Shown: piece by piece, positions 25,632 through 34,876 of the stretch
Layout: every line of letters starts with the position of its first letter
How positions within the stretch are numbered: position 1 is the first letter of the stretch
From: Crocinitomicaceae bacterium
Lineage (GTDB): Bacteria; Bacteroidota; Bacteroidia; Flavobacteriales_D; Sanyastnellaceae
NCBI GenBank assembly: GCA_002722795.1
Contig: PBMY01000001.1
Span: 1-42,542 of the forward strand
Direction: 5' to 3'
Length of the DNA stretch: 42,542 nucleotides
Notes under the pieces: model-generated
What the model was told of the DNA's origin: nothing
Seen by the model: the letters and a program-made list of their open reading frames with translations, nothing else
Databases searched by the model: none
Position numbers and translations under genes: made by a program

Positions 25632-25660
25632 CTTTCATTGATAATCAAAGTTTTAACTGA

Positions 25661-27664
25661 TTATTTCACAGTCATTTTCTTAGTTACAGTCACACCATTT
25701 GCAATTAATGAGTATGTGTACATCCCGCTAGAAAGCTTGTTTACATCGAAATCAATAGTGTGATTTCCTGCACCAAGTGTTCCACGCTCTATACTTGTTA
25801 CAACTCTTCCGCTTAGGTCTCGAATCTCAAACTGAACATCTTTGCTTGTGCTTAATTCAAAAGCAAAAGTTGTTGTGTTTGTCGCTGGATTAGGACGGTT
25901 TTGAAGAAGTTTAATGCCATTAAGACTTGCAATTTCTTCAACACCAACTCTTTCGCTTAAAATCAATCTAATTGCTGGAGTGAACGTGGCTGGAAACCAA
26001 ACAAAGTCTCCGTCTCCGGTTTGATCAAACTCTCTTGAAGAAAAATCTGTATCGCTATTCGATTGAGCTAAGATCGTTAAACCTCCTTCGCTTTCATATT
26101 CAGAAATTACTGCAACAAAATAACTAGAACCCTGAGCTAATTCAACTGGATCTTCAAATGCTAAATATTGAGTAGTACCTGCCCAATCTGGATCAAAAGT
26201 CCAGTAAGAACTTTCAAATAATCCATCGGTTGAACCATCAGTGTAAATTCTAGTTTCAAATTCAAGTTCAGCAACTTGCCCATTTGGATTTGTCCCACAA
26301 TCAGGTCCAAACGTAACTAATAAACCATATGCTAAAGAGCCAGGGTTCACCATATGATAAATATTCCCTGCTCCTGCGGGGTTGTAAAATCCTGGAATGT
26401 CTTCTGACTCCCTAGGAAAAGTTTCTATATCTAATGCTCCTTCATCATCATGACCATATTCATCGTCTGAAAATACAATTAACTTAGACATTATATTGTT
26501 GTCAGGATTAACATCTTGAACGCCGGCATCAATCGTAGCTCTGAGGATATAGTTTCCTGTTGTAGAAGGTTCCCATCCTGTTGGAATGTAAATTGTGTCC
26601 TGTGCGTTTGCTGGGCAATCTAATGCGTTCGCAAATGAATATGCAATGTCTAGAGTTTCAGTTACAGTATTAAGAACTGTAGAACCATCTTCATTAAGTA
26701 TTTCTACAGTTATATCTACATTTTCTTGGTTGTTTGTCCCGCTGTTACGATATAATACCCCCGCTAAAACACCTCCTTCAGAAGCTGAATATCTCTGTTC
26801 CATTGGAGTAACCCTATATTCCCAAACATTATAAATGTCTCCATTCGTTAATTGAACTATCTCTAAGTCATCTTCATTTGGGTTAGCTGTAATTATAACA
26901 TCATCAATCCCCCAATAATAATGACTATATCCTGTCCCGGTATATACAAACCTAAATTGAACTTCTGCATTGTTCGCGGCAACACAACTAATATCTAGTG
27001 ATGTTGGAAGTGGATTTGCTGAAGCGGTATTCGCATCCTCAATGAAATTTCCATGACCATTAAATGTGACCCACGACTGCCCACCATCATTTGTTACTTC
27101 AACATACAAAGGAGAGGTAGAGTAACAACAATACCTAAAATATTGTTCCCAACTTAATATAACAGATGATGCTGCAGAAAAATCAATAACAGGACTAGTG
27201 AGAGAGCCCGACATATCTTGATAACCCTCAGAAATTGGAGTATTGTAGTAATCACAATCAAAAATCATCCAACCATTATCTGCAGTTTCAGATTCAAGTA
27301 GTCCAATGTTTGTAGAGTATTCTCCTGCAGGGTGCTCAACACCCGTTGCATTTCCAGAGGAATATGTCCCCATCCCGTTAGATCCAACATATACCCAAGA
27401 GCTGTCATTTGCATTATCAGATGCTGTCCAAGCTCCATTTCCGTTTGATCCAGCAAATCCGTTTGAGAAGTCCTCCTCAAATAGAATTGTCCCGCCACCA
27501 CGTTGGTTAGCAAGTGCTTCAACCCCTGCTTGACGAGAGGATGTAAGCTCTTCTACAGATGCTTTAGATAATTTATGCTCAAATGTGTGCAGGTCGTTTA
27601 CACGTTGAGCTGAAGCAAACGCTACTATGCAAAGTGCTCCAAAAGTTAATGTCAAATGTTTCAT
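25661..27664 (-). CDS. T9SS type A sorting-domain secreted protein (first of a related pair)
   Basis: The 667-residue protein starts with a signal peptide (MKHLTLTFGALCIVAFASAQ). A region near residues 60-260 with FEEDFSNGF, SVILSWEQYFRYCC and YYWGIDDVIITA resembles MAM/jelly-roll domains. It is followed by a CARDB-like beta region (VLYRNSGTNNQENVDITVEI) and a second beta domain. The T9SS sorting tail is LLQNRPNPATNTTTFAFEL ... GMYTYSLI, ending in KKMTVK. It should be exported by Sec, then carried across the outer membrane by T9SS and anchored or released. No enzyme motif is visible. The gene stands alone with its own terminator and is a paralogue of the gene at 27752 in layout. Confidence 0.85.
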   Translation of the reverse strand: MKHLTLTFGALCIVAFASAQRVNDLHTFEHKLSKASVEELTSSRQAGVEALANQRGGGTILFEEDFSNGFAGSNGNGAWTASDNANDSSWVYVGSNGMGTYSSGNATGVEHPAGEYSTNIGLLESETADNGWMIFDCDYYNTPISEGYQDMSGSLTSPVIDFSAASSVILSWEQYFRYCCYSTSPLYVEVTNDGGQSWVTFNGHGNFIEDANTASANPLPTSLDISCVAANNAEVQFRFVYTGTGYSHYYWGIDDVIITANPNEDDLEIVQLTNGDIYNVWEYRVTPMEQRYSASEGGVLAGVLYRNSGTNNQENVDITVEILNEDGSTVLNTVTETLDIAYSFANALDCPANAQDTIYIPTGWEPSTTGNYILRATIDAGVQDVNPDNNIMSKLIVFSDDEYGHDDEGALDIETFPRESEDIPGFYNPAGAGNIYHMVNPGSLAYGLLVTFGPDCGTNPNGQVAELEFETRIYTDGSTDGLFESSYWTFDPDWAGTTQYLAFEDPVELAQGSSYFVAVISEYESEGGLTILAQSNSDTDFSSREFDQTGDGDFVWFPATFTPAIRLILSERVGVEEIASLNGIKLLQNRPNPATNTTTFAFELSTSKDVQFEIRDLSGRVVTSIERGTLGAGNHTIDFDVNKLSSGMYTYSLIANGVTVTKKMTVK

Positions 27665-27696
27665 GTCTTGATTTTATTTAGGCAACCAAATTACGC

Positions 27697-27732
27697 AAAA
27701 AAAAGGAGGAGAACCAATTGGCCTCCTCCTTT
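27697..27732 (-). terminator. Intrinsic terminator of the T9SS cargo gene at 27752
   Basis: On the minus strand AAAGGAGGAG and CTCCTCCTTT form a ten-base-pair stem with an 11-base loop, and eight T overlap and extend its 3' side. It lies 20 bases after the stop codon. Confidence 0.9.
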
Positions 27733-27751
27733 ATATAAGATTAAATAGCTA

Positions 27752-29725
27752 TTACTTAATCAATAGACGGTCCGTTGCTCGCTCTTCATTCACTGTTAGA
27801 GTGTATGTGTATGCACCAGCAGCGAATTCAGAAGCATCAATGGTGATGCTATTCATGCCTGGAGCTTGAGTTCCAAGGTCAAGTCTGTAAACAACCTTAC
27901 CGGTGATATCACGCATGTCAAACGTTACGTCTGAAGCGTTATTAAGGTTGAATTGAACTGTTGTAATTGCGTTAGTTGGGTTAGGGAAACTTGGAAACAT
28001 CTCAAATCCTTGAGTATTTCCTAGATCAGCAACACCAGCTTCTGCGTTTGGATCAAGGTTGAAACGAACCATTGGAACTTCGTTTGTATAATACCAACCG
28101 TATGCAGAACCAGATCCAAATGGACCGTAAACAAATGCTGTTTGATCATATGTGAATTGAGCTTCACCTATCTGAAGGTTTGCACCACCGTATGATTCAA
28201 AACCAGCAGCTAAGAAGACTCCAGCAGACGCCTCGAATGGCTCTTCAAGCAGAAAAGTATACCAAGTAGCAACTTCCTCTCCTGCTTCGTTACCATTACC
28301 ACCAACTAAATCAACCTCATCACTTTGAACAAGTACACCACCAGATGATGGAGTAGCATCGCTTAGGTAGTCAGGATCCATTGCGTCATATAAGTATGCA
28401 ATTCCCGCAGTTCCTTCTTCGTATCCATTAATAATCGCCACGTCAATAGCATAAATAGTAACATCTGATACGATATCGTATCCAGCTACTGCAATAAAAT
28501 CATCTGTGCCCTCTCCTGGGAAAGCAGCAGTAATGAATCCATTGTCTCTACCCCAAGAGTACTCAGTAATTTCAAATCCTTGAGTAAGAGTGTTATTTGA
28601 TGGATTCTCATCACCATTATCATCAATTAAGGTATAATTAATCTCAACATCACCAAGACCAGTTGGCTGGTAAGGAGTTGTAAGAGTGTCATATGCTTGA
28701 TAAGCCAAATCAATTGTAGCTGACATATCAACTGTTCCGTTGTGATCTAGTTGAATTTGTACTCCAGATTGAGGCTCATAGCCTGAATTATAAACCTTGA
28801 CACCAGCTTCTAGATCAGTTGGAATTTGTGATTGTGGCCATGCACCGTACTCGTAAACACCTGTCTGCAAGTAATTTGTGTAACTTGCATAGTTGTCGAT
28901 ACGAGTGTCGTTTGCAGGAGTTGCGTATACTTGGATATCGTCAATTTCCCAACTGTAACCCCAAGTACCTGCCCAACGGAAACGAATCCAAATAGTTTCT
29001 TGCCCACCAGCTGCTTCAGTTATGTCAAACTCAGCAATTGTTGGGTTGTCACTTTGGTCACCCGTCCCGTAACCTTCAAATACTTCCCAACGACTTTGTA
29101 TTGGTCCTTCACCGTAATCTACTGTTCCATCCTCTAAAGAAAATGTAGATATGTCTGGCCAATTAACTCCATCACGACTAATTTCAATTAGACACTTTTC
29201 ACTATCGTCAGAAGATCCGTTATCCCAACAACGGTAACGTGTTTCTAGAGAGATGCTTACAAATGGCTCAGCAGAGCAATCGATAGGGTTAGCTGTTTGT
29301 ACCCAGCAGTTCTCTACCCAATTTGCATCGTAATTAGCATCTTGGCCAAATAGATCTGAGTCAACCATAAGAGTACCATTATCAGAAGTAGTTGAGTTCA
29401 TCGAACTTGCCGCTGAACCATCGCCTGATCCACCAGCCCACTGATTGTAAGGCCCTGCAGGACCTTCAGTAGTACATTCGAAGTTGATGTCAACCTCGTA
29501 CCATGCAGCACCTTCGATGTCAGAACCGTTTTCAAACACCCAATCAGAGCAGTTGTCAATATTACAGTCGTGGCTCCAAAATGCATCACGATCGATTTGT
29601 GTAGGTGCGTCAGACGCCTTTTTGAACGATAATCCGTCCTTTACCGCTTGGGCAGGAAGTAATCCCTGAGCGGTTGCAAATGTTCCTACTAACATTGCAG
29701 TTAGAAAAAAGTATACTTGCTTCAT
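27752..29725 (-). CDS. T9SS type A sorting-domain secreted protein (second of a related pair)
   Basis: The 657-residue protein begins with a signal peptide (MKQVYFFLTAMLVGTFATAQ). A cysteine-containing N-terminal jelly-roll region follows (FWSHDCNIDNCSDW ... SLETRYRCW ... WEIDDIQVYA), then a CARDB-like domain (VKVYNSGYEPQSGVQIQL) and a third beta domain. The sorting tail FPSFPNPTNAITTVQFNL ... AGAYTYTLTV ends in DRLLIK. Domain order and size match the protein at 25661, so the two arose by an old duplication; sequence identity is low outside the tail. No catalytic motif is visible. A TATATTTG promoter box lies 38 bases upstream. Confidence 0.85.
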   Translation of the reverse strand: MKQVYFFLTAMLVGTFATAQGLLPAQAVKDGLSFKKASDAPTQIDRDAFWSHDCNIDNCSDWVFENGSDIEGAAWYEVDINFECTTEGPAGPYNQWAGGSGDGSAASSMNSTTSDNGTLMVDSDLFGQDANYDANWVENCWVQTANPIDCSAEPFVSISLETRYRCWDNGSSDDSEKCLIEISRDGVNWPDISTFSLEDGTVDYGEGPIQSRWEVFEGYGTGDQSDNPTIAEFDITEAAGGQETIWIRFRWAGTWGYSWEIDDIQVYATPANDTRIDNYASYTNYLQTGVYEYGAWPQSQIPTDLEAGVKVYNSGYEPQSGVQIQLDHNGTVDMSATIDLAYQAYDTLTTPYQPTGLGDVEINYTLIDDNGDENPSNNTLTQGFEITEYSWGRDNGFITAAFPGEGTDDFIAVAGYDIVSDVTIYAIDVAIINGYEEGTAGIAYLYDAMDPDYLSDATPSSGGVLVQSDEVDLVGGNGNEAGEEVATWYTFLLEEPFEASAGVFLAAGFESYGGANLQIGEAQFTYDQTAFVYGPFGSGSAYGWYYTNEVPMVRFNLDPNAEAGVADLGNTQGFEMFPSFPNPTNAITTVQFNLNNASDVTFDMRDITGKVVYRLDLGTQAPGMNSITIDASEFAAGAYTYTLTVNEERATDRLLIK

Positions 29726-29763
29726 ATTGAGCTATTTATGTTTATTATTTCAAGATTGGTTTA

Positions 29764-29771
29764 CAAATATA
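29764..29771 (-). promoter_or_regulatory. Candidate -7 promoter box for the T9SS cargo gene at 27752-29725
   Basis: TATATTTG matches TAnnTTTG and lies in the 71-base gap after gcvP, 38 bases before the ATG. No clear -33 element was seen. Confidence 0.45.
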
Positions 29772-29796
29772 GAACTCAGAATGATTTAATAGCACC

Positions 29797-32658
29797 TTAT
29801 TTATCTATAAAGTCAGTAATAGGTGGACAAGAGCATATTAAATTCCTATCTCCGTGAGTATCATTAACTCTTGCAACTGAAACCCAAAACTTATCTACAT
29901 GCATCCCTTTCAAAGGATATACAGCCTTTTCACGTGAATATGGATGTGTCCACTCTGTTGAAGTCGCCTCCTTTGCAGTGTGGGGTGCCATTTTAATTAC
30001 GTTGTCATCTAGGTCAACTTCTTTATTTTCAATTGACCTGATTTCTTCACGAATTGATAGCATTGCTTCAGCAAATCTGTTTAATTCATCCAATGATTCG
30101 CTTTCAGTAGGCTCTATCATCATAGTCCCCGACACAGGAAAACTAACTGTAGGAGCGTGAAATCCGTAATCGATAAGTCTTTTTGCGATATCTGCCACCT
30201 CTACTCCAAATTCTTTGAATGATCTGCAATCGACAATCATTTCATGAGCAACTGTTTTATTTTCTCCTTGGTAAAGGATATCATATTCACCCTCAAGTCT
30301 ATGCTTAAGATAATTCGCATTTAGTATTGCCACTTCTGTTGCTTGTTTGACTCCTTTCGCTCCTAGCATCTTAATGTATCCATATGGAATTAATCCTATT
30401 AAAGCTGAACCATAAGGCGCTGCACTAACAGGTGAAATACTATCCACTCCGCCCTTATGAACTATTGGATGGCCGGGTAAGAATTTACTCAGATGAGCTG
30501 CAACTCCAATTGGCCCAACTCCAGGACCGCCACCACCATGAGGAATAGAAAATGTTTTGTGAAGATTCAGGTGACAAACGTCTGCTCCAATGTTTCCTGG
30601 ACTTGTAATTCCAACTTGAGCATTCAAGTTGGCTCCGTCCATATAAACTTGGCCACCATGCTTGTGAATCGTGTCGGTGATTTCTAATATCCCCTCCTCG
30701 TATACGCCATGAGTTGAAGGGTATGTAATCATTAGAGCGCTTAGGTTCTGACTGTGTTCTTCAGCTTTAGCATTTAAATCCTCAATGTCAATATCACCAT
30801 TATCCATACACTTAACAACAACGACTTTAAGTCCTGCCATAACAGCACTTGCAGGATTGGTGCCGTGAGCAGAGGCTGGTATTAGGCAAATATTTCTATG
30901 TCCCTCGTTTCTACTTTTATGATATGCCTGAATAACTAACATCCCTGCATACTCTCCATTAGCACCTGAGTTTGGTTGGAGTGTCACTTTATCAAAACCT
31001 GTAATTTCAGCTAGATCACTTTCAAGACTTTGAAGAATCTCTATCATCCCTATTGCTTGCTCAGTTGGGCAAAACGGATGAAGCTCCGCAAACTTATACC
31101 AAGCAATAGGTAACAATTCAGTAGCTGCATTTAGTTTCATCGTACAAGATCCTAGCGGAATCATTCCATGAACTAATGAAAAATCTCTGTTTTCGAGATG
31201 CTTGATATAACGCATCATCGCAGTCTCAGAAGTGTGACTATTAAAAACTGGATGGTCTAAATAATCAACATCTCTATAAAGAGTGTTTAAAAATTCCCTA
31301 GAAATTTCTATGCCTCTGATAATTGGAACTCCAAATGCATCGCATAGGTTTTGTAAATCCTCGAGGTTCGTTCTTTCGTTTAGACTAACCCCAACGTGTT
31401 CACCATCGTTGTAGTAGCGAATGTTAATCTTCTTAGCGCGAGCACGAGCGATAAGGGCATTTATCTCATCAGCTCCACCTTTAACTTGAATTTTAAGAGT
31501 GTCGAAATAACAATTATTTGTGACTTGGAACCTATCATTTGATCCAAGCGCAGTTGCAAAGGATTTGGCCCTCTTGTGAATTCTTTCCGCAATATTTCTT
31601 AACCCTTTGGGCCCGTGATAAACCGCATACATAGAAGCCATTACAGCAAGAAGGGCCTGAGCAGTACAAATATTAGAAGTAGCTTTATCCCTTCGAATAT
31701 GTTGCTCCCTTGTTTGAAGAGCCATCCTAATAGCTGGGTCACCATGTCTATCAACACTTACCCCAATAATCCTGCCTGGGAAGTTTCTCTTGTAATGCTC
31801 GTCAGCTGCAAAGAAAGCTGCGTGAGGTCCTCCGTATCCCATTGGAACACCAAATCTCTGTGAAGAACCAACTACCACATCTGCTCCCATTTCACCTGGG
31901 CTCTTCAGCATCAAAAGTGCCATTAGATCCGTAGCAAAAACAACTTTCACATCTGCCTCATGCGCGCGTGCTATGAGATCAGTATGGTCTTCAGCCTCAC
32001 CATTTCCATCTGGATATTGAATAAGACAACCAAACATGTTTTCTGAAAACTCCCAATCCGATCTTGGCTTTTCAATTAGGCTTATTCCAAGAGAGGCAGC
32101 TCTTGTTTGCATCACCGCAAAAGTTTGTGGGAATACAGCCGTGTCTACCAAGAAAGTCGATGCGCCTGCTTTGGCTTGGGCACGAGGACGAGAAGAATAG
32201 AGCATTGCCATTGCTTCAGCTGCAGCAGTAGCTTCATCTAATAGTGAAGCGTTTGCAATTGCTTTTCCGGTAAGGTCAATTACCATAGTTTGGAAATTCA
32301 AAAGTGCTTCAAGTCGACCCTGTGAAATTTCTGCTTGATATGGCGTATAGGCCGTATACCATCCAGCGTTCTCTAGAACATTTCTTCTAATTACTGAGGG
32401 AACTTCTGTCGGGTAATATCCCATCCCAATGTAGTTCCTGAAAACCACATTCTTCGAAGCTAGTTCGTCAAGATGTTCAAGGTATTCACTTTCTGTCAAT
32501 GAATTTGGAAGATCCAAGGGATCTCTTAGCCTAATTGCAGACGGAACCGTCTTAGCAATTAGTTTGTCAATTGAGCTGCAACCAATGGCAGATAGCATTT
32601 TGTTTTGGTCTTCTAGACGAGGACCCATGTGCCTTGAGGCAAAACTTCCAATTTTCAT
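29797..32658 (-). CDS. gcvP: Glycine dehydrogenase (decarboxylating), P-protein
   Basis: The 953-residue P-protein of the glycine cleavage system uses PLP to decarboxylate glycine and loads the aminomethyl group on lipoylated H-protein. Both halves are present in one chain: the N-terminal half (FRNYIGMGYYPTEVPSVI, TPYQAEISQGRLEALLNFQ) and the C-terminal half with the PLP lysine in HLNLHKTFSIPHGGGGPG near residue 702. The glycine-rich loop that follows is intact. Length is normal. The gene stands alone; gcvH and gcvT are not in the window. A promoter box lies 18 bases upstream. Confidence 0.98.
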   Translation of the reverse strand: MKIGSFASRHMGPRLEDQNKMLSAIGCSSIDKLIAKTVPSAIRLRDPLDLPNSLTESEYLEHLDELASKNVVFRNYIGMGYYPTEVPSVIRRNVLENAGWYTAYTPYQAEISQGRLEALLNFQTMVIDLTGKAIANASLLDEATAAAEAMAMLYSSRPRAQAKAGASTFLVDTAVFPQTFAVMQTRAASLGISLIEKPRSDWEFSENMFGCLIQYPDGNGEAEDHTDLIARAHEADVKVVFATDLMALLMLKSPGEMGADVVVGSSQRFGVPMGYGGPHAAFFAADEHYKRNFPGRIIGVSVDRHGDPAIRMALQTREQHIRRDKATSNICTAQALLAVMASMYAVYHGPKGLRNIAERIHKRAKSFATALGSNDRFQVTNNCYFDTLKIQVKGGADEINALIARARAKKINIRYYNDGEHVGVSLNERTNLEDLQNLCDAFGVPIIRGIEISREFLNTLYRDVDYLDHPVFNSHTSETAMMRYIKHLENRDFSLVHGMIPLGSCTMKLNAATELLPIAWYKFAELHPFCPTEQAIGMIEILQSLESDLAEITGFDKVTLQPNSGANGEYAGMLVIQAYHKSRNEGHRNICLIPASAHGTNPASAVMAGLKVVVVKCMDNGDIDIEDLNAKAEEHSQNLSALMITYPSTHGVYEEGILEITDTIHKHGGQVYMDGANLNAQVGITSPGNIGADVCHLNLHKTFSIPHGGGGPGVGPIGVAAHLSKFLPGHPIVHKGGVDSISPVSAAPYGSALIGLIPYGYIKMLGAKGVKQATEVAILNANYLKHRLEGEYDILYQGENKTVAHEMIVDCRSFKEFGVEVADIAKRLIDYGFHAPTVSFPVSGTMMIEPTESESLDELNRFAEAMLSIREEIRSIENKEVDLDDNVIKMAPHTAKEATSTEWTHPYSREKAVYPLKGMHVDKFWVSVARVNDTHGDRNLICSCPPITDFIDK

Positions 32659-32676
32659 ACTCTATAAAAGAAAGTA

Positions 32677-32684
32677 CAAAGATA
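32677..32684 (-). promoter_or_regulatory. Candidate -7 promoter box for gcvP
   Basis: TATCTTTG matches TAnnTTTG, 18 bases before the gcvP ATG, in the 57-base divergent gap. I saw no glycine riboswitch; the gap is too short to hold one. Confidence 0.45.
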
Positions 32685-32715
32685 TCTTCCGGCATGATTT
32701 TCTCACCTTTGTAAC

Positions 32716-33564
32716 ATGACTTTTTCCTCACATGCCTCTAGCTTGGTTGTTAGATTCTTAGGATTCTCCCATTTTCTAATCGCTATTGGGTCAGGAGCAT
32801 GTGTAATTGTGTCTTTAAAAGTGCTTGGTTTAGGTGATGGAAATTGGCTCATTTCTGCATTCATATCATCATGTACAGGTTTAGGTTATTCTATTCAAAG
32901 ATTTATTAAGGCCAAACTTTTTCCCGATCATATGCCCCGCGAGCGATTAGAATTTCTTAAAAGATTTGGCGTGAGGTTGATTTTAGTGTGGGCTTTGGTT
33001 TGGTTTTTCTCGTTTTCGTGGGTTGTGGAGGAGATGGGTTATGTAGCGTTATTTTTGCTAGGCTTTCTTGGTGTCGCATGTCTAGGTTATGCCGTTCTGC
33101 CATTACCTTTATGGAAATGGGCGAGATCGATAAGAGAAATACCGGGAGTGAAATTACCACTCCTAAGCATAGTTTGGGGGTGTGCAACTGTGGTTTTGCC
33201 GGTGTTAATGTTGGAGCAAAGGTCAAGCATTGAACCGGGATTGTTTTTTGGAGTAGTGATTGCACGAGTACTTTACATTTCAGGATTGACTATTCCATTT
33301 GACGTGCGGGATTTAAATGTAGACTTCAAAGAAATGAGGACGGTGCCCATGGTGTGGGGTGGTAAAAATTCATTGTGGTGTGCATGTCTTCTTAATGTGA
33401 TGGCTGGTGGGGCTTGGGCTTATTTAGGAGAAATACATCTAGCGATTCATGCACTTACAACAACTGTTTTAGTTAATCCAAAAGTGTACAAACTATTTAG
33501 AGGCGAATGGTATTACAGTATAGTTTTAGACGGGATGCTATTGCTTCAGCTACTTGTTATTTAA
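32716..33564 (+). CDS. UbiA-like membrane protein, degenerate prenyltransferase relative
   Basis: The 282-residue protein has about eight predicted membrane helices. The stretch IPFDVRDLNVDFKEMRTVPMVWGG matches the second aspartate-rich motif of UbiA prenyltransferases (RD-x(3)-D, then TLPV-x-G). The first motif, normally NDxxD after the second helix, is absent; the corresponding loop reads GYSIQRFIKAKLF. An active prenyl transferase is therefore doubtful. Uncharacterised proteins of this kind occur in Bacteroidota. Kynureninase follows 33 bases later but has its own promoter box. A one-mismatch box (CACCTTTG) ends four bases before the ATG. Confidence 0.6.
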   Translation: MTFSSHASSLVVRFLGFSHFLIAIGSGACVIVSLKVLGLGDGNWLISAFISSCTGLGYSIQRFIKAKLFPDHMPRERLEFLKRFGVRLILVWALVWFFSFSWVVEEMGYVALFLLGFLGVACLGYAVLPLPLWKWARSIREIPGVKLPLLSIVWGCATVVLPVLMLEQRSSIEPGLFFGVVIARVLYISGLTIPFDVRDLNVDFKEMRTVPMVWGGKNSLWCACLLNVMAGGAWAYLGEIHLAIHALTTTVLVNPKVYKLFRGEWYYSIVLDGMLLLQLLVI

Positions 33565-33572
33565 TACTAACT

Positions 33573-33580
33573 TAAATTTG
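33573..33580 (+). promoter_or_regulatory. Candidate -7 promoter box for kynU
   Basis: TAAATTTG matches TAnnTTTG; a TTG at 33554-33556, 16 bases upstream, may be the -33 element. The box is 17 bases before the kynU ATG, giving a leader of roughly a dozen bases. Confidence 0.5.
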
Positions 33581-33597
33581 CCACATAAATTCAAAGG

Positions 33598-34872
33598 ATG
33601 CAAAGTCATACAATCTCAATTTCAGAGGCCAAGGCTCTAGATGCGGAGGATCCGTTGAGTGGGTTTCGTAAGAAATTCATTTTCTCTCAACACAACGGAA
33701 AGGACGCACTATACTTTACTGGGAATAGTTTGGGCTTGCAGCCTAAGGCGGCAAAATATGCTTTACAAATTGAGCTTGACGATTGGGGTGAGCACGGAGT
33801 AGAAGGGCATTTTAGAGCGAGAAATCCATGGATGCACTATCATGAGCTTTTATCTAAAAATTTAGCTGATATTGTTGGGGCCAAACCCTCAGAGGTTGTT
33901 GCGATGAACGCACTTACCGTTAATCTTCACTTATTATTAGTAAGCTTCTATAGTCCAAAAGATTCGCGAAAGAAAATTATTTGCGAAGCAAACGCATTCC
34001 CTTCAGATCGATATGCACTTTTAAGTCAAATCGAATTTCACGGTGGAAATCCTGAAACAGACCTTATTGAAATTGAACCACGCGAAGGAGAAAATTTAAT
34101 CTTACTAGAAGATGTTCTTAGTGCTATTGAAGAGGCTGGGGATGAATTAAAAACCGTAATGATGGGTGGCATTAATTACTACACCGGGCAGCTTCACAAC
34201 ATAGAAGCAATTACTAATGCTGCTCATGAAGTTGGTGCATTTTGCGGATTTGACCTTGCGCATGCTGCTGGAAATGTCCCTTTAAATCTTCATGATTTGG
34301 GGATTGATTTCGCTTGTTGGTGTACATACAAATACATGAACTCGGGGCCGGGGTCAGTAGGAGGTATTTTTATTCATGAAAAACACCACAATTCAAGACT
34401 TCCCAGACTTGAGGGTTGGTGGGGTCACGATAAAGAGACTAGATTTAAGATGACCCCGGATTATATAAGTATGGGTACAGCTGAGTCATGGCAAATGAGT
34501 AACGCACCTATCTTCAATATGGCAATACACAATGTATCGTTAAATATTTTTAAAGAAGCTGGTGGCATGGAAGTGTTGAGAGAAAGGTCTCTAAGGCTTA
34601 CTGATTATTTAGAACAAACTATTGGGAAAGTTGTTGAAGCAACTAGCGCCAATTTGGAAATTATAACGCCATGTAATCATGACAATAGAGGATGTCAATT
34701 AAGCGTCGTTGCACATGGTCAGGGAAGGGAACTGTTTGACACTCTTTCAGCGAACGGAGTAATTGTGGATTGGCGTGACCCCGCTGTTATTAGAATGGCG
34801 CCAGTTCCACTTTATAATAGCTTCGAAGACATCGCTAGGTTTGGTCTTATTCTTCAAGACGCTCTAAATTAG
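33598..34872 (+). CDS. kynU: Kynureninase
   Basis: The 424-residue PLP enzyme cleaves 3-hydroxykynurenine (or kynurenine) to 3-hydroxyanthranilate (or anthranilate) and alanine. The PLP-binding lysine is Lys245 in CTYKYMNSGPGS; the cofactor-binding Asp is in GFDLAHAAGN. The N-terminal YFTGNSLGLQPK and the WWGHDKETRF segment are family signatures. Length is normal. Together with the 3-hydroxyanthranilate dioxygenase at 21718 it supports de novo NAD synthesis from tryptophan. The trkA-like gene follows after four bases. Confidence 0.96.
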   Translation: MQSHTISISEAKALDAEDPLSGFRKKFIFSQHNGKDALYFTGNSLGLQPKAAKYALQIELDDWGEHGVEGHFRARNPWMHYHELLSKNLADIVGAKPSEVVAMNALTVNLHLLLVSFYSPKDSRKKIICEANAFPSDRYALLSQIEFHGGNPETDLIEIEPREGENLILLEDVLSAIEEAGDELKTVMMGGINYYTGQLHNIEAITNAAHEVGAFCGFDLAHAAGNVPLNLHDLGIDFACWCTYKYMNSGPGSVGGIFIHEKHHNSRLPRLEGWWGHDKETRFKMTPDYISMGTAESWQMSNAPIFNMAIHNVSLNIFKEAGGMEVLRERSLRLTDYLEQTIGKVVEATSANLEIITPCNHDNRGCQLSVVAHGQGRELFDTLSANGVIVDWRDPAVIRMAPVPLYNSFEDIARFGLILQDALN

Positions 34873-34876
34873 CATT

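Noticed and set aside
25586-25648. Longer start for the GH3 protein.
   Set aside because: The extension is translated from the terminator hairpin of the neighbouring gene; the family begins at the 25585 ATG.
32659-32715. A glycine riboswitch before gcvP.
   Set aside because: The gap is only 57 bases, shared with a divergent gene, and contains only promoter-like sequence.
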